Below are positions 32,615 through 40,717 of a stretch of DNA of 64,000 nucleotides, in pieces. The DNA comes from Collimonas sp. OK242 (lineage in GTDB: Bacteria > Pseudomonadota > Gammaproteobacteria > Burkholderiales > Burkholderiaceae_D). Made by a program: the position numbers and the translations under genes. The stretch is from NCBI RefSeq assembly GCF_900107095.1, contig NZ_FNOR01000001.1:186001-250000 (forward strand). Reading direction: 5' to 3'. The stretch's first letter is position 1. Each line of letters starts with the position of its first letter. The notes beneath the pieces are model-generated. The model saw only the letters and a list, made by a program, of their open reading frames with translations, did not search any database and was not told the origin of the DNA.

Positions 32615-34864
32615 ATGAAAATTCTGTTTCTCCGCTTGCGCGTAATGTGGCGCCGGTTTCGACATGGCGAACGGCACCTGCAAACCGATAGCCGGCAGTA
32701 CGCCACGCAAGTCGACGCTTTGATGCGCCGCGCCAATCCATTTTATTCCTGGCAAGAACGCGCTAACTGGATGATCGATATCGTCCAATGGCTGCGTCAT
32801 GTCCCCGCAGTGTCCATGCTTGACGATGACGCCAGGCTGCGGGTCAAGCAGCAGCGTCTGGCTTCTTTGCTGGAGTGGCTGGACAACAACCGCGACGTGC
32901 GCCGGGTAGTGCAGGCCACGTTGCAGAAAACCCTGCGCGAGGCCGCCGGACCTGAGCTTTTTTGCGCCACCGGCTTGCCGAATGAGCCCGCCTTCTTTAG
33001 CGAGCTGACGGAGCACGCCGTCAAGCTGGTGCTGCCGAAACCGCCGTTCGAGGCGGACTTGTCGTCCCTGTTTACCGCCTTGTTTCCTACCGCGGAAGAT
33101 GCCGACTGGCTGCTGGCGCTGGATACCCAGAGCGTGGCGAAAATCTGGAAGCTGATCGCCGATGACGGTATCGCCCACAGCTATCAGCAGCAGATCGATG
33201 AAGCGTTGGTCTATCTGGCGACAATGATCCTGGCGGACGGCATCAGCAAGGCCTTCCGCCAGAAGCTGGACCCCAAGATGCCGTTGCAGGCAACCCCGTT
33301 CATGGTCTTGCGGCGGGAACTGGAAACCTATTTATACGTCAGCCCGAGGGACGAGGCCGCTTTGCGCAGCGTGCGCATGCTGATTGCGGTCTGCCAGGCG
33401 CAAACGGACAGGATTTACGCCCACCTTGACGAGCATGGCGTGTCGGTCAGCCTTGTCTACCGGGTCGAGCGCATGCGTGCGCAACTGACGCGGATGGCAT
33501 TGCTGACCGATCTGCGCTCGGCGATTTACAACACGGACAGCCAGGGCGCGGCATCTGACTCAAGCGCGGGCTCAGAGCCAGGCGCCGGGCAGATACAGGC
33601 CCTGCTGGGCGATCTGATCGCCGCGCATCATCAGCGCTCCTCGGTACGCGGATTGATACGGCGCAGCTTCTCTTTACTGGCGCGTAAGATGGTCGAGCGC
33701 AACGCCGATCATGGCGAGCATTACATTGCGCGCGACAACAAGGAATACCGGGCCATGCTCAAGGCCGCAGGTCGCGGCGGTGCCATTACGGCGTTTACCG
33801 TGCTGGGGAAATCACTGCTCTCGACGGTCGGCGCGGCCCGGTTTTTTGAAGGGATATTCGCTTCCCTGAATTATGCCGCCAGCTTCATGCTCATCTCCGC
33901 AGTGGGCGGCGTGCTGGCCACCAAGCAGCCGGCGGTAACGGCGCCGGTGCTGGCCTCCAAGATGGGACAGCTGGATACGGTAGAGGGCTTGCGCGCGCTG
34001 TTGAGCGAAATCGCCTTGCTGCTGCGCTCGCAAGCCGCTGCCGTGTTCGGCAATATGATGGGGGTGGTGCCTGTCATGCTGTTGATATCCGGCCTCATCA
34101 TGCTGACTACCGGCGCCCCCATGATGACGGCGGAGCACGCCAGCGCCAGCCTGCACAGCCTGTCCGTCATCGGCCCGACGCCATTGTTTGCCGCCTTCAC
34201 GGGGATCTTGTTGTGGTTGTCGAGCCTGGTGTCGGGTTTTACCGACAATTGGTTTGCCCTGCGCCGCCTACGCGAAGCGCTGACCCACCAACGGCGCCTG
34301 GTATTCGTGCTGGGAGCGATGCGGGCCGAGCGCTGGGCCGCCTGGCTGGACCGCAACGTGGCGCAGATTGCCGCTAATGTTTCGCTCGGTTTATTGCTGG
34401 GGATGACGCCGGTGCTGGCGCAGTTTTTTGGATTGCCGCTGGATGTGCGTCATGTGACGCTGGCCACGGGTACGCTGAGCGCCGCCGCCAGCAGCCTTGG
34501 CTGGCCGGTGCTGGCGGCGCCGCAATTCTGGCTGGCGATAGCCGGGATTGTCAGTATCGGCGCGTTGAATGTCGGCGTGTCGTTTGCCTGCGCGCTGACC
34601 ATGGCTCTGCGCGCACGTAACGTGCCGGCGCGTATAAGGCGGCTGGTATTCCGGGCAGTACTGCGCCGCTTCAGCGCCTCGCCGCGTTCTTTCCTGTTTC
34701 CCGAACCGGCTCCCGAACCGGCTATATCGGTACCGGAATCATCCCCCCTACAGGTTGACGCCGCTGATACTGTCAGCAGCGACGCCCCCGAACGCTACGA
34801 GTCCGTGCTGCCGCCGGAGCCATCTCCCGCGCCGCACCGCCGGCCCGGCAGGCGTCACGGGTAA
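32615..34864 (+). CDS. PF10136-family membrane protein (annotated 'site-specific recombinase', Gcr-like)
   Basis: A 749-residue protein. The N-terminal half is soluble and helical; from about residue 395 there are several hydrophobic segments (GGVLATKQPAVTAPVL, GVVPVMLLISGLIML, LGLLLGMTPVLAQFF, IAGIVSIGALNVGVSF), so it is an integral membrane protein. A Pro/Glu/Ser-rich tail ends the protein. The family carries the name site-specific recombinase from early Neisseria work, but no tyrosine- or serine-recombinase motif is visible. The function should be treated as unknown. It is divergent from moxR. Confidence 0.8.
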   Translation: MKILFLRLRVMWRRFRHGERHLQTDSRQYATQVDALMRRANPFYSWQERANWMIDIVQWLRHVPAVSMLDDDARLRVKQQRLASLLEWLDNNRDVRRVVQATLQKTLREAAGPELFCATGLPNEPAFFSELTEHAVKLVLPKPPFEADLSSLFTALFPTAEDADWLLALDTQSVAKIWKLIADDGIAHSYQQQIDEALVYLATMILADGISKAFRQKLDPKMPLQATPFMVLRRELETYLYVSPRDEAALRSVRMLIAVCQAQTDRIYAHLDEHGVSVSLVYRVERMRAQLTRMALLTDLRSAIYNTDSQGAASDSSAGSEPGAGQIQALLGDLIAAHHQRSSVRGLIRRSFSLLARKMVERNADHGEHYIARDNKEYRAMLKAAGRGGAITAFTVLGKSLLSTVGAARFFEGIFASLNYAASFMLISAVGGVLATKQPAVTAPVLASKMGQLDTVEGLRALLSEIALLLRSQAAAVFGNMMGVVPVMLLISGLIMLTTGAPMMTAEHASASLHSLSVIGPTPLFAAFTGILLWLSSLVSGFTDNWFALRRLREALTHQRRLVFVLGAMRAERWAAWLDRNVAQIAANVSLGLLLGMTPVLAQFFGLPLDVRHVTLATGTLSAAASSLGWPVLAAPQFWLAIAGIVSIGALNVGVSFACALTMALRARNVPARIRRLVFRAVLRRFSASPRSFLFPEPAPEPAISVPESSPLQVDAADTVSSDAPERYESVLPPEPSPAPHRRPGRRHG

Positions 34865-35331
34865 GGCGGCCGGCAAGCCCGGCCGCCTCGGATAGCGCCG
34901 GCAAAGCCGGCCAACTCGGCAGCAAACGACTGTCGCGGGATTGTCGTGGCCTGCGATCTTGCCGTTGGCGGGCGTGGACTGTGCATGTTTCTTGGGGTAA
35001 AATTAACCGGTTTTGGTGTGGGGTGGCGGCGGCAGTCGGCGTCGGGCAGGGCTACCTTTTAGTAAATACGGCGGTAATGCGGCAATATGCGCAGCAAGGT
35101 ATAGGGACTATATCTGTTGCCTGCGCTGTATTTCTTGCAGTATTTAAGGCAATATTCGCGGCAAGTTCGCAGTAAAAGGGACCACAAAAAACCGTAGTGA
35201 GCGGTGCAGGGTCGGCAGGAGACGCGTAGCTGTGCAGGAGTGCAGTGAGCATCATCGTGCCGGGATTGCGGCCACAGCACAGGTTTTGCGTAGTTCCTTA
35301 AACCGGTTTCGCTACAAATTACCCAGCTAAT
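34865..35331. other. Intergenic region before the cytochrome c genes
   Basis: 467 bp without a supported gene. Directly after the membrane-protein stop lies a 9-bp GC-rich hairpin (34865-34873 with 34879-34887), then a GCCGGC/GCCGGC hairpin (34897-34911). Neither has a T run. An imperfect 18-bp direct repeat (GGCAATATGCGCAGCAAG at 35081 and 35148, 3 mismatches) lies in the presumed cytochrome promoter region. The frame at 34981-35175 is not convincing. Confidence 0.5.
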
Positions 35332-35652
35332 ATGAAAAAACTAATTGCACTTCTCGCGCTCGCGAGTCTTGCCAACCTGGCCGCAGCTGCGGACGTGGTC
35401 GGCAACGCTAAGGCAGCTGAAAACAAGGTGTCGATGTGTATCGGCTGCCATGGCATTCCCGGCTATAAAGCTACCTTCCCGGAAGTCTATCAAGTGCCTA
35501 TGCTTGGCGGCCAGTCGGCGAAATATATTGAAAATGCGCTGAACGCCTATAAAAAGGGCGAACGCAAGATGCCAACCATGCACGGTATCGCAGCCAGTCT
35601 GTCGGAACAAGACATGGCCGATATTGCAGCATATTATTCGCAGCAGAAATAA
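35332..35652 (+). CDS. Small periplasmic c-type cytochrome
   Basis: A 106-residue protein. A signal peptide ends near residue 20 (NLAAA|ADVVG). The heme motif CIGCH lies near residue 37, with a distal Met in MLGGQSAKYIENAL or MPTMHGIA. The AYKKGERKMPTMHGIAASLSEQDMADIAAYYS segment is typical of class I cytochromes c of the cytochrome c553/c4-like group. It would carry single electrons in the periplasm. A second cytochrome c gene follows 12 bp later. Confidence 0.92.
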   Translation: MKKLIALLALASLANLAAAADVVGNAKAAENKVSMCIGCHGIPGYKATFPEVYQVPMLGGQSAKYIENALNAYKKGERKMPTMHGIAASLSEQDMADIAAYYSQQK

Positions 35653-35664
35653 GGGACCCACACA

Positions 35665-36015
35665 ATGAAAAAGATTTTTGCTGGCGTGGCGTTTCTGCTT
35701 TCCACCGCATTCGTGAATGCCCATGCAGCCGGAAATATCGCAGCAGGCGAAGCCGCGGTGAAAAAATATTCCTGCGCGTCTTGCCACGGCGCCGATTTCC
35801 ACACCCCGATCGATCCCAGCTACCCGAAGCTGGCCGGCCAGCCGCAAGATTACCTGCAGCATGCCTTGATTGCCTATCAGCGCGGTAGCGACGGTCCTAA
35901 TGGCCGCAGCAATGCGATCATGGGCGGCCAGGCCAAGACCTTGTCGCACCAGGATGTACTGGACATTGCGGCCTACCTGCACAGCCTGCCGACGACTCTG
36001 GTTTTGCGCAAATAA
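35665..36015 (+). CDS. Small periplasmic c-type cytochrome
   Basis: A 116-residue protein with a signal peptide ending near NAHA|AGNIAAGE. The heme motif is CASCHG near residue 36, and the segment YPKLAGQPQDYLQHALIAY is typical of the family. The distal Met is probably in AIMGGQAK. It is co-transcribed with the preceding cytochrome, and the two probably arose by duplication or work as a pair, resembling the halves of cytochrome c4. A clear terminator follows. Confidence 0.92.
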   Translation: MKKIFAGVAFLLSTAFVNAHAAGNIAAGEAAVKKYSCASCHGADFHTPIDPSYPKLAGQPQDYLQHALIAYQRGSDGPNGRSNAIMGGQAKTLSHQDVLDIAAYLHSLPTTLVLRK

Positions 36016-36067
36016 GATGACGCAAATAAGTTTGTACAAGTAAGCTCGATCCGGCGCAGGATAACGT

Positions 36068-36101
36068 AAAAAACCACGCAATCGTTATTGCGTGGTTTTT
36101 T
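36068..36101. terminator. Bidirectional terminator after the cytochrome pair
   Basis: A perfect A-rich/GC stem (36068-36082 with 36087-36101, loop CGTT) with a T run on the right and an A run on the left separates the plus-strand cytochromes from the minus-strand genes. Confidence 0.9.
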
Positions 36102-36124
36102 TCATTCATCTGCGTGCGGGCAGG

Positions 36125-36550
36125 CTACACGCGTTTCCTGATGCAGTCGATATAGGCGGCACCGTCCGGCGGCAGGCCGCTGCGTTGCGAGTTCCAGATC
36201 ATCTCGCCCAGGCATTCCATGATGTGATGGTGGGCTTCATGCTCCGATTGCAGGCGCTGCGTCAAAGCGCTGGCTGCGGCGCGTATGCCGGGCGGCTGGT
36301 CTATCGAGATTTGTTCGGCGATCGACAGATGCATGGACAGATGCAGGAAAGGATTGGTCTGGCCGTTTTCGACCGAGTAATCGGCGCTTAGCGCAGCTTC
36401 GACATCTCTCAGGTCGTCGGCATACTCGGGATGCTGCTGCAGCCAGTCGCTGGCGATGGCTTCCAGCGGCGTGAGTATTTCTCCGGTCTTATGCTTGCGA
36501 TAGGTTGCGCAGAAAAAACGTCGTACGTCGTCTTGGGATGGATTGAACAT
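36125..36550 (-). CDS. DUF1841 family protein
   Basis: A 141-residue soluble protein typical of Betaproteobacteria. It starts MFNPSQDDVRRFFC and shows TNPFLHLSMHLSIAEQ and the His-rich EHEAHHHIMECLGEMIW segment. The conserved His and Glu residues suggest metal binding, but the family function is unknown. It follows the VIT1-like gene by 5 bp on the same strand. Confidence 0.85.
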   Translation of the reverse strand: MFNPSQDDVRRFFCATYRKHKTGEILTPLEAIASDWLQQHPEYADDLRDVEAALSADYSVENGQTNPFLHLSMHLSIAEQISIDQPPGIRAAASALTQRLQSEHEAHHHIMECLGEMIWNSQRSGLPPDGAAYIDCIRKRV

Positions 36551-36555
36551 GATGA

Positions 36556-37278
36556 TTAGCTGATCAGTCTGGCGATGCCGAAAGCGGCGGCGGCGGCCAG
36601 GCCGCCGACCATCAGGGTTTGCAGTGCTGACTTGAGCGCGCCGGTGCCGGTCACGCTACCTTTCAGGTAACCGAAGATAAATAAGGCCAGCAGCGTGACC
36701 ACGCTGGAGGCCGCGAGGGCTTTCGGAATCGAGGTCATCAGCATGTACGGCGCCAGCGGAATCAGGCCGCCAACCAGGTACGACAGCGCGATAGTCATAG
36801 CACTTTTTCTGGCTGCGGCCGGGCGCGGCTCTTCCAGGCCGAGTTCAAAGCGCATCATGAAATCGCGCCAGGCTATCGGATTACGTTCCAGCCCGGCCAG
36901 CATCGGTTCGCACTCCTGTTTCGTGACGCCGTATTGCGCCATGATGTCGATCACTTCCTTGCGCTCGCGATGCGGCACGTTGAGGATTTCCTGCTCTTCG
37001 CGCTCGCGTTCGGCGTAATAGTGCTGACGCTGGGTGCGTCCGGCCAGATAGCCGCCCAGCCCCATGGCGATCGAACCGGCGGCGATTTCCGCAACGCCGG
37101 CGGTGACCACGATGTCGATGCCGACGGCGACGCCGCTGATGCCGGCTGCCAGTGCAAACGGCACGGTCAGGCCGTCGGCCATGCCGATGACGATATCGCG
37201 CACGGTGTCGCTGGCTTCGAAATGATGTTCGGTATGCGGATGAGAGTGGGAATGAGAATGGGAGTGAGGTTGTTGCAT
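36556..37278 (-). CDS. VIT1/CCC1-family iron/manganese transporter
   Basis: A 240-residue membrane protein. Residues 1-20 are His-rich (PHSHSHSHSHPHTEHH), probably a metal-binding tail. The first helix GMADGLTVPFALAAGISG, the AAGSIAMGLGGYLAGRTQ segment and the cytoplasmic Glu-rich stretch (YYAEREREEQEI) match VIT1/CCC1 proteins, which move Fe2+ or Mn2+ across membranes. The ATG at 37278 is used because the longer frame overlaps nth. It starts 4 bp after the nth stop. Confidence 0.9.
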   Translation of the reverse strand: MQQPHSHSHSHSHPHTEHHFEASDTVRDIVIGMADGLTVPFALAAGISGVAVGIDIVVTAGVAEIAAGSIAMGLGGYLAGRTQRQHYYAEREREEQEILNVPHRERKEVIDIMAQYGVTKQECEPMLAGLERNPIAWRDFMMRFELGLEEPRPAAARKSAMTIALSYLVGGLIPLAPYMLMTSIPKALAASSVVTLLALFIFGYLKGSVTGTGALKSALQTLMVGGLAAAAAFGIARLIS

Positions 37279-37282
37279 AGAT

Positions 37283-37933
37283 TTATATCCCTTTTTCCGG
37301 CAACGGTGTTTTTGCCTTGAAGTCGCACAGGTCGGCAATGTTGCAGTTCCAGCATAGCGGTTTGCGGGCGATGCAGGTATAGCGGCCATGCAGGATCAGC
37401 CAGTGATGGGCGTCCAGCAGGAATTCGGCGGGCACCAGTTTCATCAACTTCCGCTCAACCGCGTCGACATCCTTGCCGGGTGCGATGCCGGTACGGTTGG
37501 CAACCCGGAAGATATGGGTGTCGACGGCGATCGTCGCTACCCCGAACGCTGTATTCAACACGACATTGGCAGTCTTGCGGCCTACGCCCGGCAAGGCTTC
37601 CAGCTGTTCGCGGTTACGCGGCACCTGGCTGTCATGCAGGGTAAGCAGCATGCGGCAGGTTTCGATCACGTTCTTGGCCTTGGTGCGATACAAGCCTATG
37701 GTCTGGATATACGGGATCAAGTCGTCGACGCCGAGCGCGTAGATTTGCGCCGGCGTATTCGCCACCGGGTATAGCTTGCGGGTCGCCTTGTTGACTGAGA
37801 CATCGGTAGCTTGCGCCGACAGGATCACCGAGATGAGTAACTCAAACGGCGAGGTGTATTCCAGTTCGGTGGTTGGATGCGGCGTGGCGGCGCGCAGGCG
37901 GGTAAATATTTCCCGGCGTTTTTCGGCGTTCAT
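37283..37933 (-). CDS. nth: Endonuclease III (DNA glycosylase/AP lyase)
   Basis: 216 residues. The HhH motif is [13 protein letters not shown] with the catalytic Lys, and the catalytic Asp lies in [11 protein letters not shown]. The [4Fe-4S] loop C-x6-C-x2-C-x5-C is present ([17 protein letters not shown]). It removes oxidised pyrimidines and nicks abasic sites. The start overlaps the rsxB stop by 4 bp (ATGA), so the two are translationally coupled, as in the rsx-nth arrangement of gammaproteobacteria. Confidence 0.96.
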   Translation of the reverse strand: MNAEKRREIFTRLRAATPHPTTELEYTSPFELLISVILSAQATDVSVNKATRKLYPVANTPAQIYALGVDDLIPYIQTIGLYRTKAKNVIETCRMLLTLHDSQVPRNREQLEALPGVGRKTANVVLNTAFGVATIAVDTHIFRVANRTGIAPGKDVDAVERKLMKLVPAEFLLDAHHWLILHGRYTCIARKPLCWNCNIADLCDFKAKTPLPEKGI

Positions 37934-38682
37934 GGTGCGTCCTTGGCGTTCTTGTTGTCCGTGACTGCCTGCTGGTCTTGTTGTTCCTTCTTCATGCGAG
38001 CCCGTTCGATAGCTGCCTGAATGATCGCTTTCTTGCGCAGCTGTTCAGCTTGCTGCTCTGGCGTTGCGGCAGATTCGGCGGCGACTGCCTTGAGTTTTTC
38101 CGCCGCCTTGGCCGCCAGGCGGTCATCGTTTTCGCGCTTTTCGCGCAGCAGCCTGATGACATGGAAATCGTGACGGGCACGGGCTTCATCAGCCTGTTGT
38201 TGCGTCCAGGCGTTCCAGCCGGTATTTGCGCCGCTGACGTCGACCATGGCGATGCAATCGACCGGGCAAGGCGGTACGCACAGATCGCAGCCGGTGCACA
38301 GGTCGTTGATCACCGTGTGCATCTGTTTGGCGGCGCCGACGATGGCATCGACCGGGCAAGCCTGGATGCAAAGCGTGCAGCCGATGCAGGCCGCTTCGTC
38401 GATGACTGCCAGCGGCCGCGGCCGTTCGACGCCGTTGGCCGGATTCAGCGGGATGAGCGGTTGCTGCAGCAGTTGCGCCAGCCGGGCCACGCCTTGCTGG
38501 CCGCCCGGCGGACACTGGTTGTAGCTGGCGCTGCCGTCGGCGACGGCTTCGGCATAGGGACGGCAAGCCGGATAGCCGCACTTGGTGCATTGGGTCTGCG
38601 GCAGCAGCGCTTCAATGCGGTCGGCGAGGGAAGGTGAGGGCAGGGCTGGCGCCGGCGGCGGGGAGCTGGATGATGACAACAT
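37930..38682 (-). CDS. rsxB: Electron transport complex subunit RsxB/RnfB-like ferredoxin
   Basis: About 250 residues. An N-terminal [4Fe-4S] motif ([15 protein letters not shown] plus a distal Cys) is followed by two 2[4Fe-4S]-type ferredoxin motifs ([14 protein letters not shown] and [14 protein letters not shown]). A charged C-terminal tail of about 90 residues follows. It lacks the long hydrophobic N-terminal anchor of classical RnfB. No other rnf/rsx subunit is nearby. Coupling to nth suggests electron supply to, or redox control of, an Fe-S pathway. The start at 38682 is preferred to 38718 but not proven. Confidence 0.9.
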   Translation of the reverse strand: MLSSSSSPPPAPALPSPSLADRIEALLPQTQCTKCGYPACRPYAEAVADGSASYNQCPPGGQQGVARLAQLLQQPLIPLNPANGVERPRPLAVIDEAACIGCTLCIQACPVDAIVGAAKQMHTVINDLCTGCDLCVPPCPVDCIAMVDVSGANTGWNAWTQQQADEARARHDFHVIRLLREKRENDDRLAAKAAEKLKAVAAESAATPEQQAEQLRKKAIIQAAIERARMKKEQQDQQAVTDNKNAKDAP

Positions 38683-38734
38683 AGCCGCTATTATCCGAGT
38701 AAACCGGCGATGCGCCAAGGCGGAGCGCCAAATA

Positions 38735-38767
38735 AAAAAGCCGCTCCTGGCGAAGGAACGGCTTTTG
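38735..38767 (-). terminator. Terminator after phaZ
   Basis: An AAAAGCCG / CGGCTTTT stem with an imperfect inner extension lies just beyond the phaZ stop, with an A run on its left that becomes a T run on the minus strand. Confidence 0.75.
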
Positions 38768-38797
38768 CAGCGGATTTGTCGTGTTCCGCAGACGAAG

Positions 38798-40033
38798 TTA
38801 AGCGTTGTCTTTAATAAAGGTCGTTATTTTCGGACAAATCACTTCGCGCCAGCGGCGGCCGGAGAAAATACCATAGTGGCCGCATTTCTCGGCAGTGAAA
38901 TGTTGTTTTTTGGCTTTCGGGATGGAACTGCACAAATCGTGCGCAGCCTGGGTTTGTCCGGAGCCGGAAATGTCGTCCAGTTCGCCTTCAACGGTAAGCA
39001 GGGCGACATTCTTGATATCCTGCGGCCGCACCAGCTTGCCTTCGACTTCCCAAGTGCCTTTGGGCAGGGCGAAATCCTGGAACACAGTCTTGATGGTATC
39101 CAGATAGTACTCGGCTGGCATATCCAGCACGGCGTTGTACTCGTTATAGAATTTGCGATGGCTGTCGGCCGATTCGTTGTCGCCTTCGCGCAAGTGCATG
39201 TAAAAATCCCAATGGCTTTGGGCATGGCGGCTCGGGTTCATCGCAACAAAACCTGCATGTTGCAGAAAGCCCGGATATACCATGCGGCCAAAACCCGGGT
39301 AGTTGGACGGAACGCTATAAATGACGGTGTTCTCAAACCAGCTGAACGGCTTTTCGGTGGCCAGGTTGTTGACGTCGGTCGGCGATTTGCGCGGATCGAT
39401 CGGGCCGCCCATCATGGTCATGCTCTTTGGCAGATGGCTATCCTTGGCGCTGGCCATCAGCGCAATCGCGGCCAATACCGGGACGGTCGGCTGGCAGACT
39501 GAAATCACGTGCAGGTCCGGACCCAGCTGACGGATGAAATCCTGTACGTAATATATATAGTCATGCAAATGGAAGGCGCCGTCGCTGGCAGGCACCATGC
39601 GGGCGTCGGTCCAGTCGGTGATGTAGACATCGTGCTCCGGCAGCAGACCCTGCACGGTATCGCGCAGCAGCGTTGAATGATGGCCGGACAAGGGCGCGAC
39701 CAGCAATACAGTCGGCTGCTTGAGAGCGGAGAAATCCTTGTTGCTCAATTCTTTTTTGAAATGCAGCAGGCGGCAAAACGGCCGCGTGACAGTGACTTCT
39801 TCGACTATCCCGACTTGTTTATCGTTGATCAGCGTGCTGTCGATTTCAAATTCAGGCTTCTCATATTGCTTGCCGAGGCGGTACATCAGTTCGTAACCGG
39901 CGGCGATACGTTGCGCGAACGGCGTATGGGCTAGCGGCGAGATAGGGTCGGTGAAGAGCCTGCTGCCGGCATCGGCCCACTGCACCAGCGGATGGAGTAA
40001 AGACTGGCGGAATTCGTGAAATTGGTAAAGCAT
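38798..40033 (-). CDS. phaZ: Intracellular polyhydroxyalkanoate depolymerase
   Basis: 411 residues, starting [15 protein letters not shown] as in PhaZ proteins of PHB-storing betaproteobacteria. The alpha/beta-hydrolase nucleophile motif reads VISVCQP with Cys180, the Cys-nucleophile form of Ralstonia-type intracellular depolymerases. There is no signal peptide. It mobilises poly-3-hydroxybutyrate granules. It is monocistronic, with a terminator right after it. Confidence 0.93.
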   Translation of the reverse strand: MLYQFHEFRQSLLHPLVQWADAGSRLFTDPISPLAHTPFAQRIAAGYELMYRLGKQYEKPEFEIDSTLINDKQVGIVEEVTVTRPFCRLLHFKKELSNKDFSALKQPTVLLVAPLSGHHSTLLRDTVQGLLPEHDVYITDWTDARMVPASDGAFHLHDYIYYVQDFIRQLGPDLHVISVCQPTVPVLAAIALMASAKDSHLPKSMTMMGGPIDPRKSPTDVNNLATEKPFSWFENTVIYSVPSNYPGFGRMVYPGFLQHAGFVAMNPSRHAQSHWDFYMHLREGDNESADSHRKFYNEYNAVLDMPAEYYLDTIKTVFQDFALPKGTWEVEGKLVRPQDIKNVALLTVEGELDDISGSGQTQAAHDLCSSIPKAKKQHFTAEKCGHYGIFSGRRWREVICPKITTFIKDNA

Positions 40034-40232
40034 GTATTGCCTCTTGGGTGATCCGGTGCAACGTAGGTTGCCTATAATGCAACTTACCTGCTATTTTATC
40101 TTACCTAAGGAAATGTCGCAGAATTCCTGTAGTTTGACAACAACGGCAAACAAAAAAATAGGGTAAACGATTTGCTCGCAAATATAACAGGTTACCGCTA
40201 CCACGGCATGCGGGTTTTTCGATTGAAGCTTC

Positions 40233-40691
40233 TTATTTTGCGATCAGATCCGGCGCCATGACGGCTTTCAGATAATTGGTGGTGATGTCGCCGCGCTCGC
40301 GCTGGGCAATCCACCAGACGCTGCCTTTCCTGATCGACCATTCCTGCATCTGGCCGGCTATCAGCAAGGAGGCAACCTGGCCCAGCGTCGGCTGATGGCC
40401 GATGATCAATACCGGTTCGCGGCTGTTGGGCCAATTGGCCGCCGTCAGTAATTGCTGCGCGCTGCAGTCGGGAGCGAGGTCGGGATGGATCTTGAATTTG
40501 CGGCCGAGCGCTTCCGCCGTTTGCAACGTGCGGGTGGCTGGGCTGCTGATGATCTTGCAACTGTGCGGCAGGTTATGGTCCAGCCAATCTGCCATTTTCC
40601 AGGCTTGCTTGTGTCCCTTGCCTGTCAGGGCGCGGCCCTCGTCGGGTTCGCCGATTTCCGCCTCCGCATGCCGCCATAGAATCAAGTCCAT
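40233..40691 (-). CDS. sixA: Phosphohistidine phosphatase SixA
   Basis: A 152-residue histidine-phosphatase-family protein. The catalytic RHA is in LILWRHAEAE near residue 7, and the second His is in IIGHQPTLG. SixA removes phosphate from phosphohistidine in signalling proteins. It lies 26 bp downstream of ppk1 and is probably co-transcribed, which associates it with the phosphate locus. Confidence 0.92.
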   Translation of the reverse strand: MDLILWRHAEAEIGEPDEGRALTGKGHKQAWKMADWLDHNLPHSCKIISSPATRTLQTAEALGRKFKIHPDLAPDCSAQQLLTAANWPNSREPVLIIGHQPTLGQVASLLIAGQMQEWSIRKGSVWWIAQRERGDITTNYLKAVMAPDLIAK

Positions 40692-40717
40692 GCTGTGTCC
40701 TTGCTTATTTCTTGTTG

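Noticed and set aside
32487-32741. N-terminal extension of MoxR by 85 codons
   Set aside because: It overlaps the start of the divergent membrane-protein gene, and the MoxR family starts near MRPETRFES at 32486.
32615-34864. Mobile element based on the 'site-specific recombinase' name
   Set aside because: The protein has membrane segments and no recombinase catalytic motif. No att sites, integrase or cargo genes surround it.
34981-35175. 64-codon frame upstream of the cytochrome genes
   Set aside because: It overlaps the repeat-containing control region and lacks any domain or good ribosome binding site.
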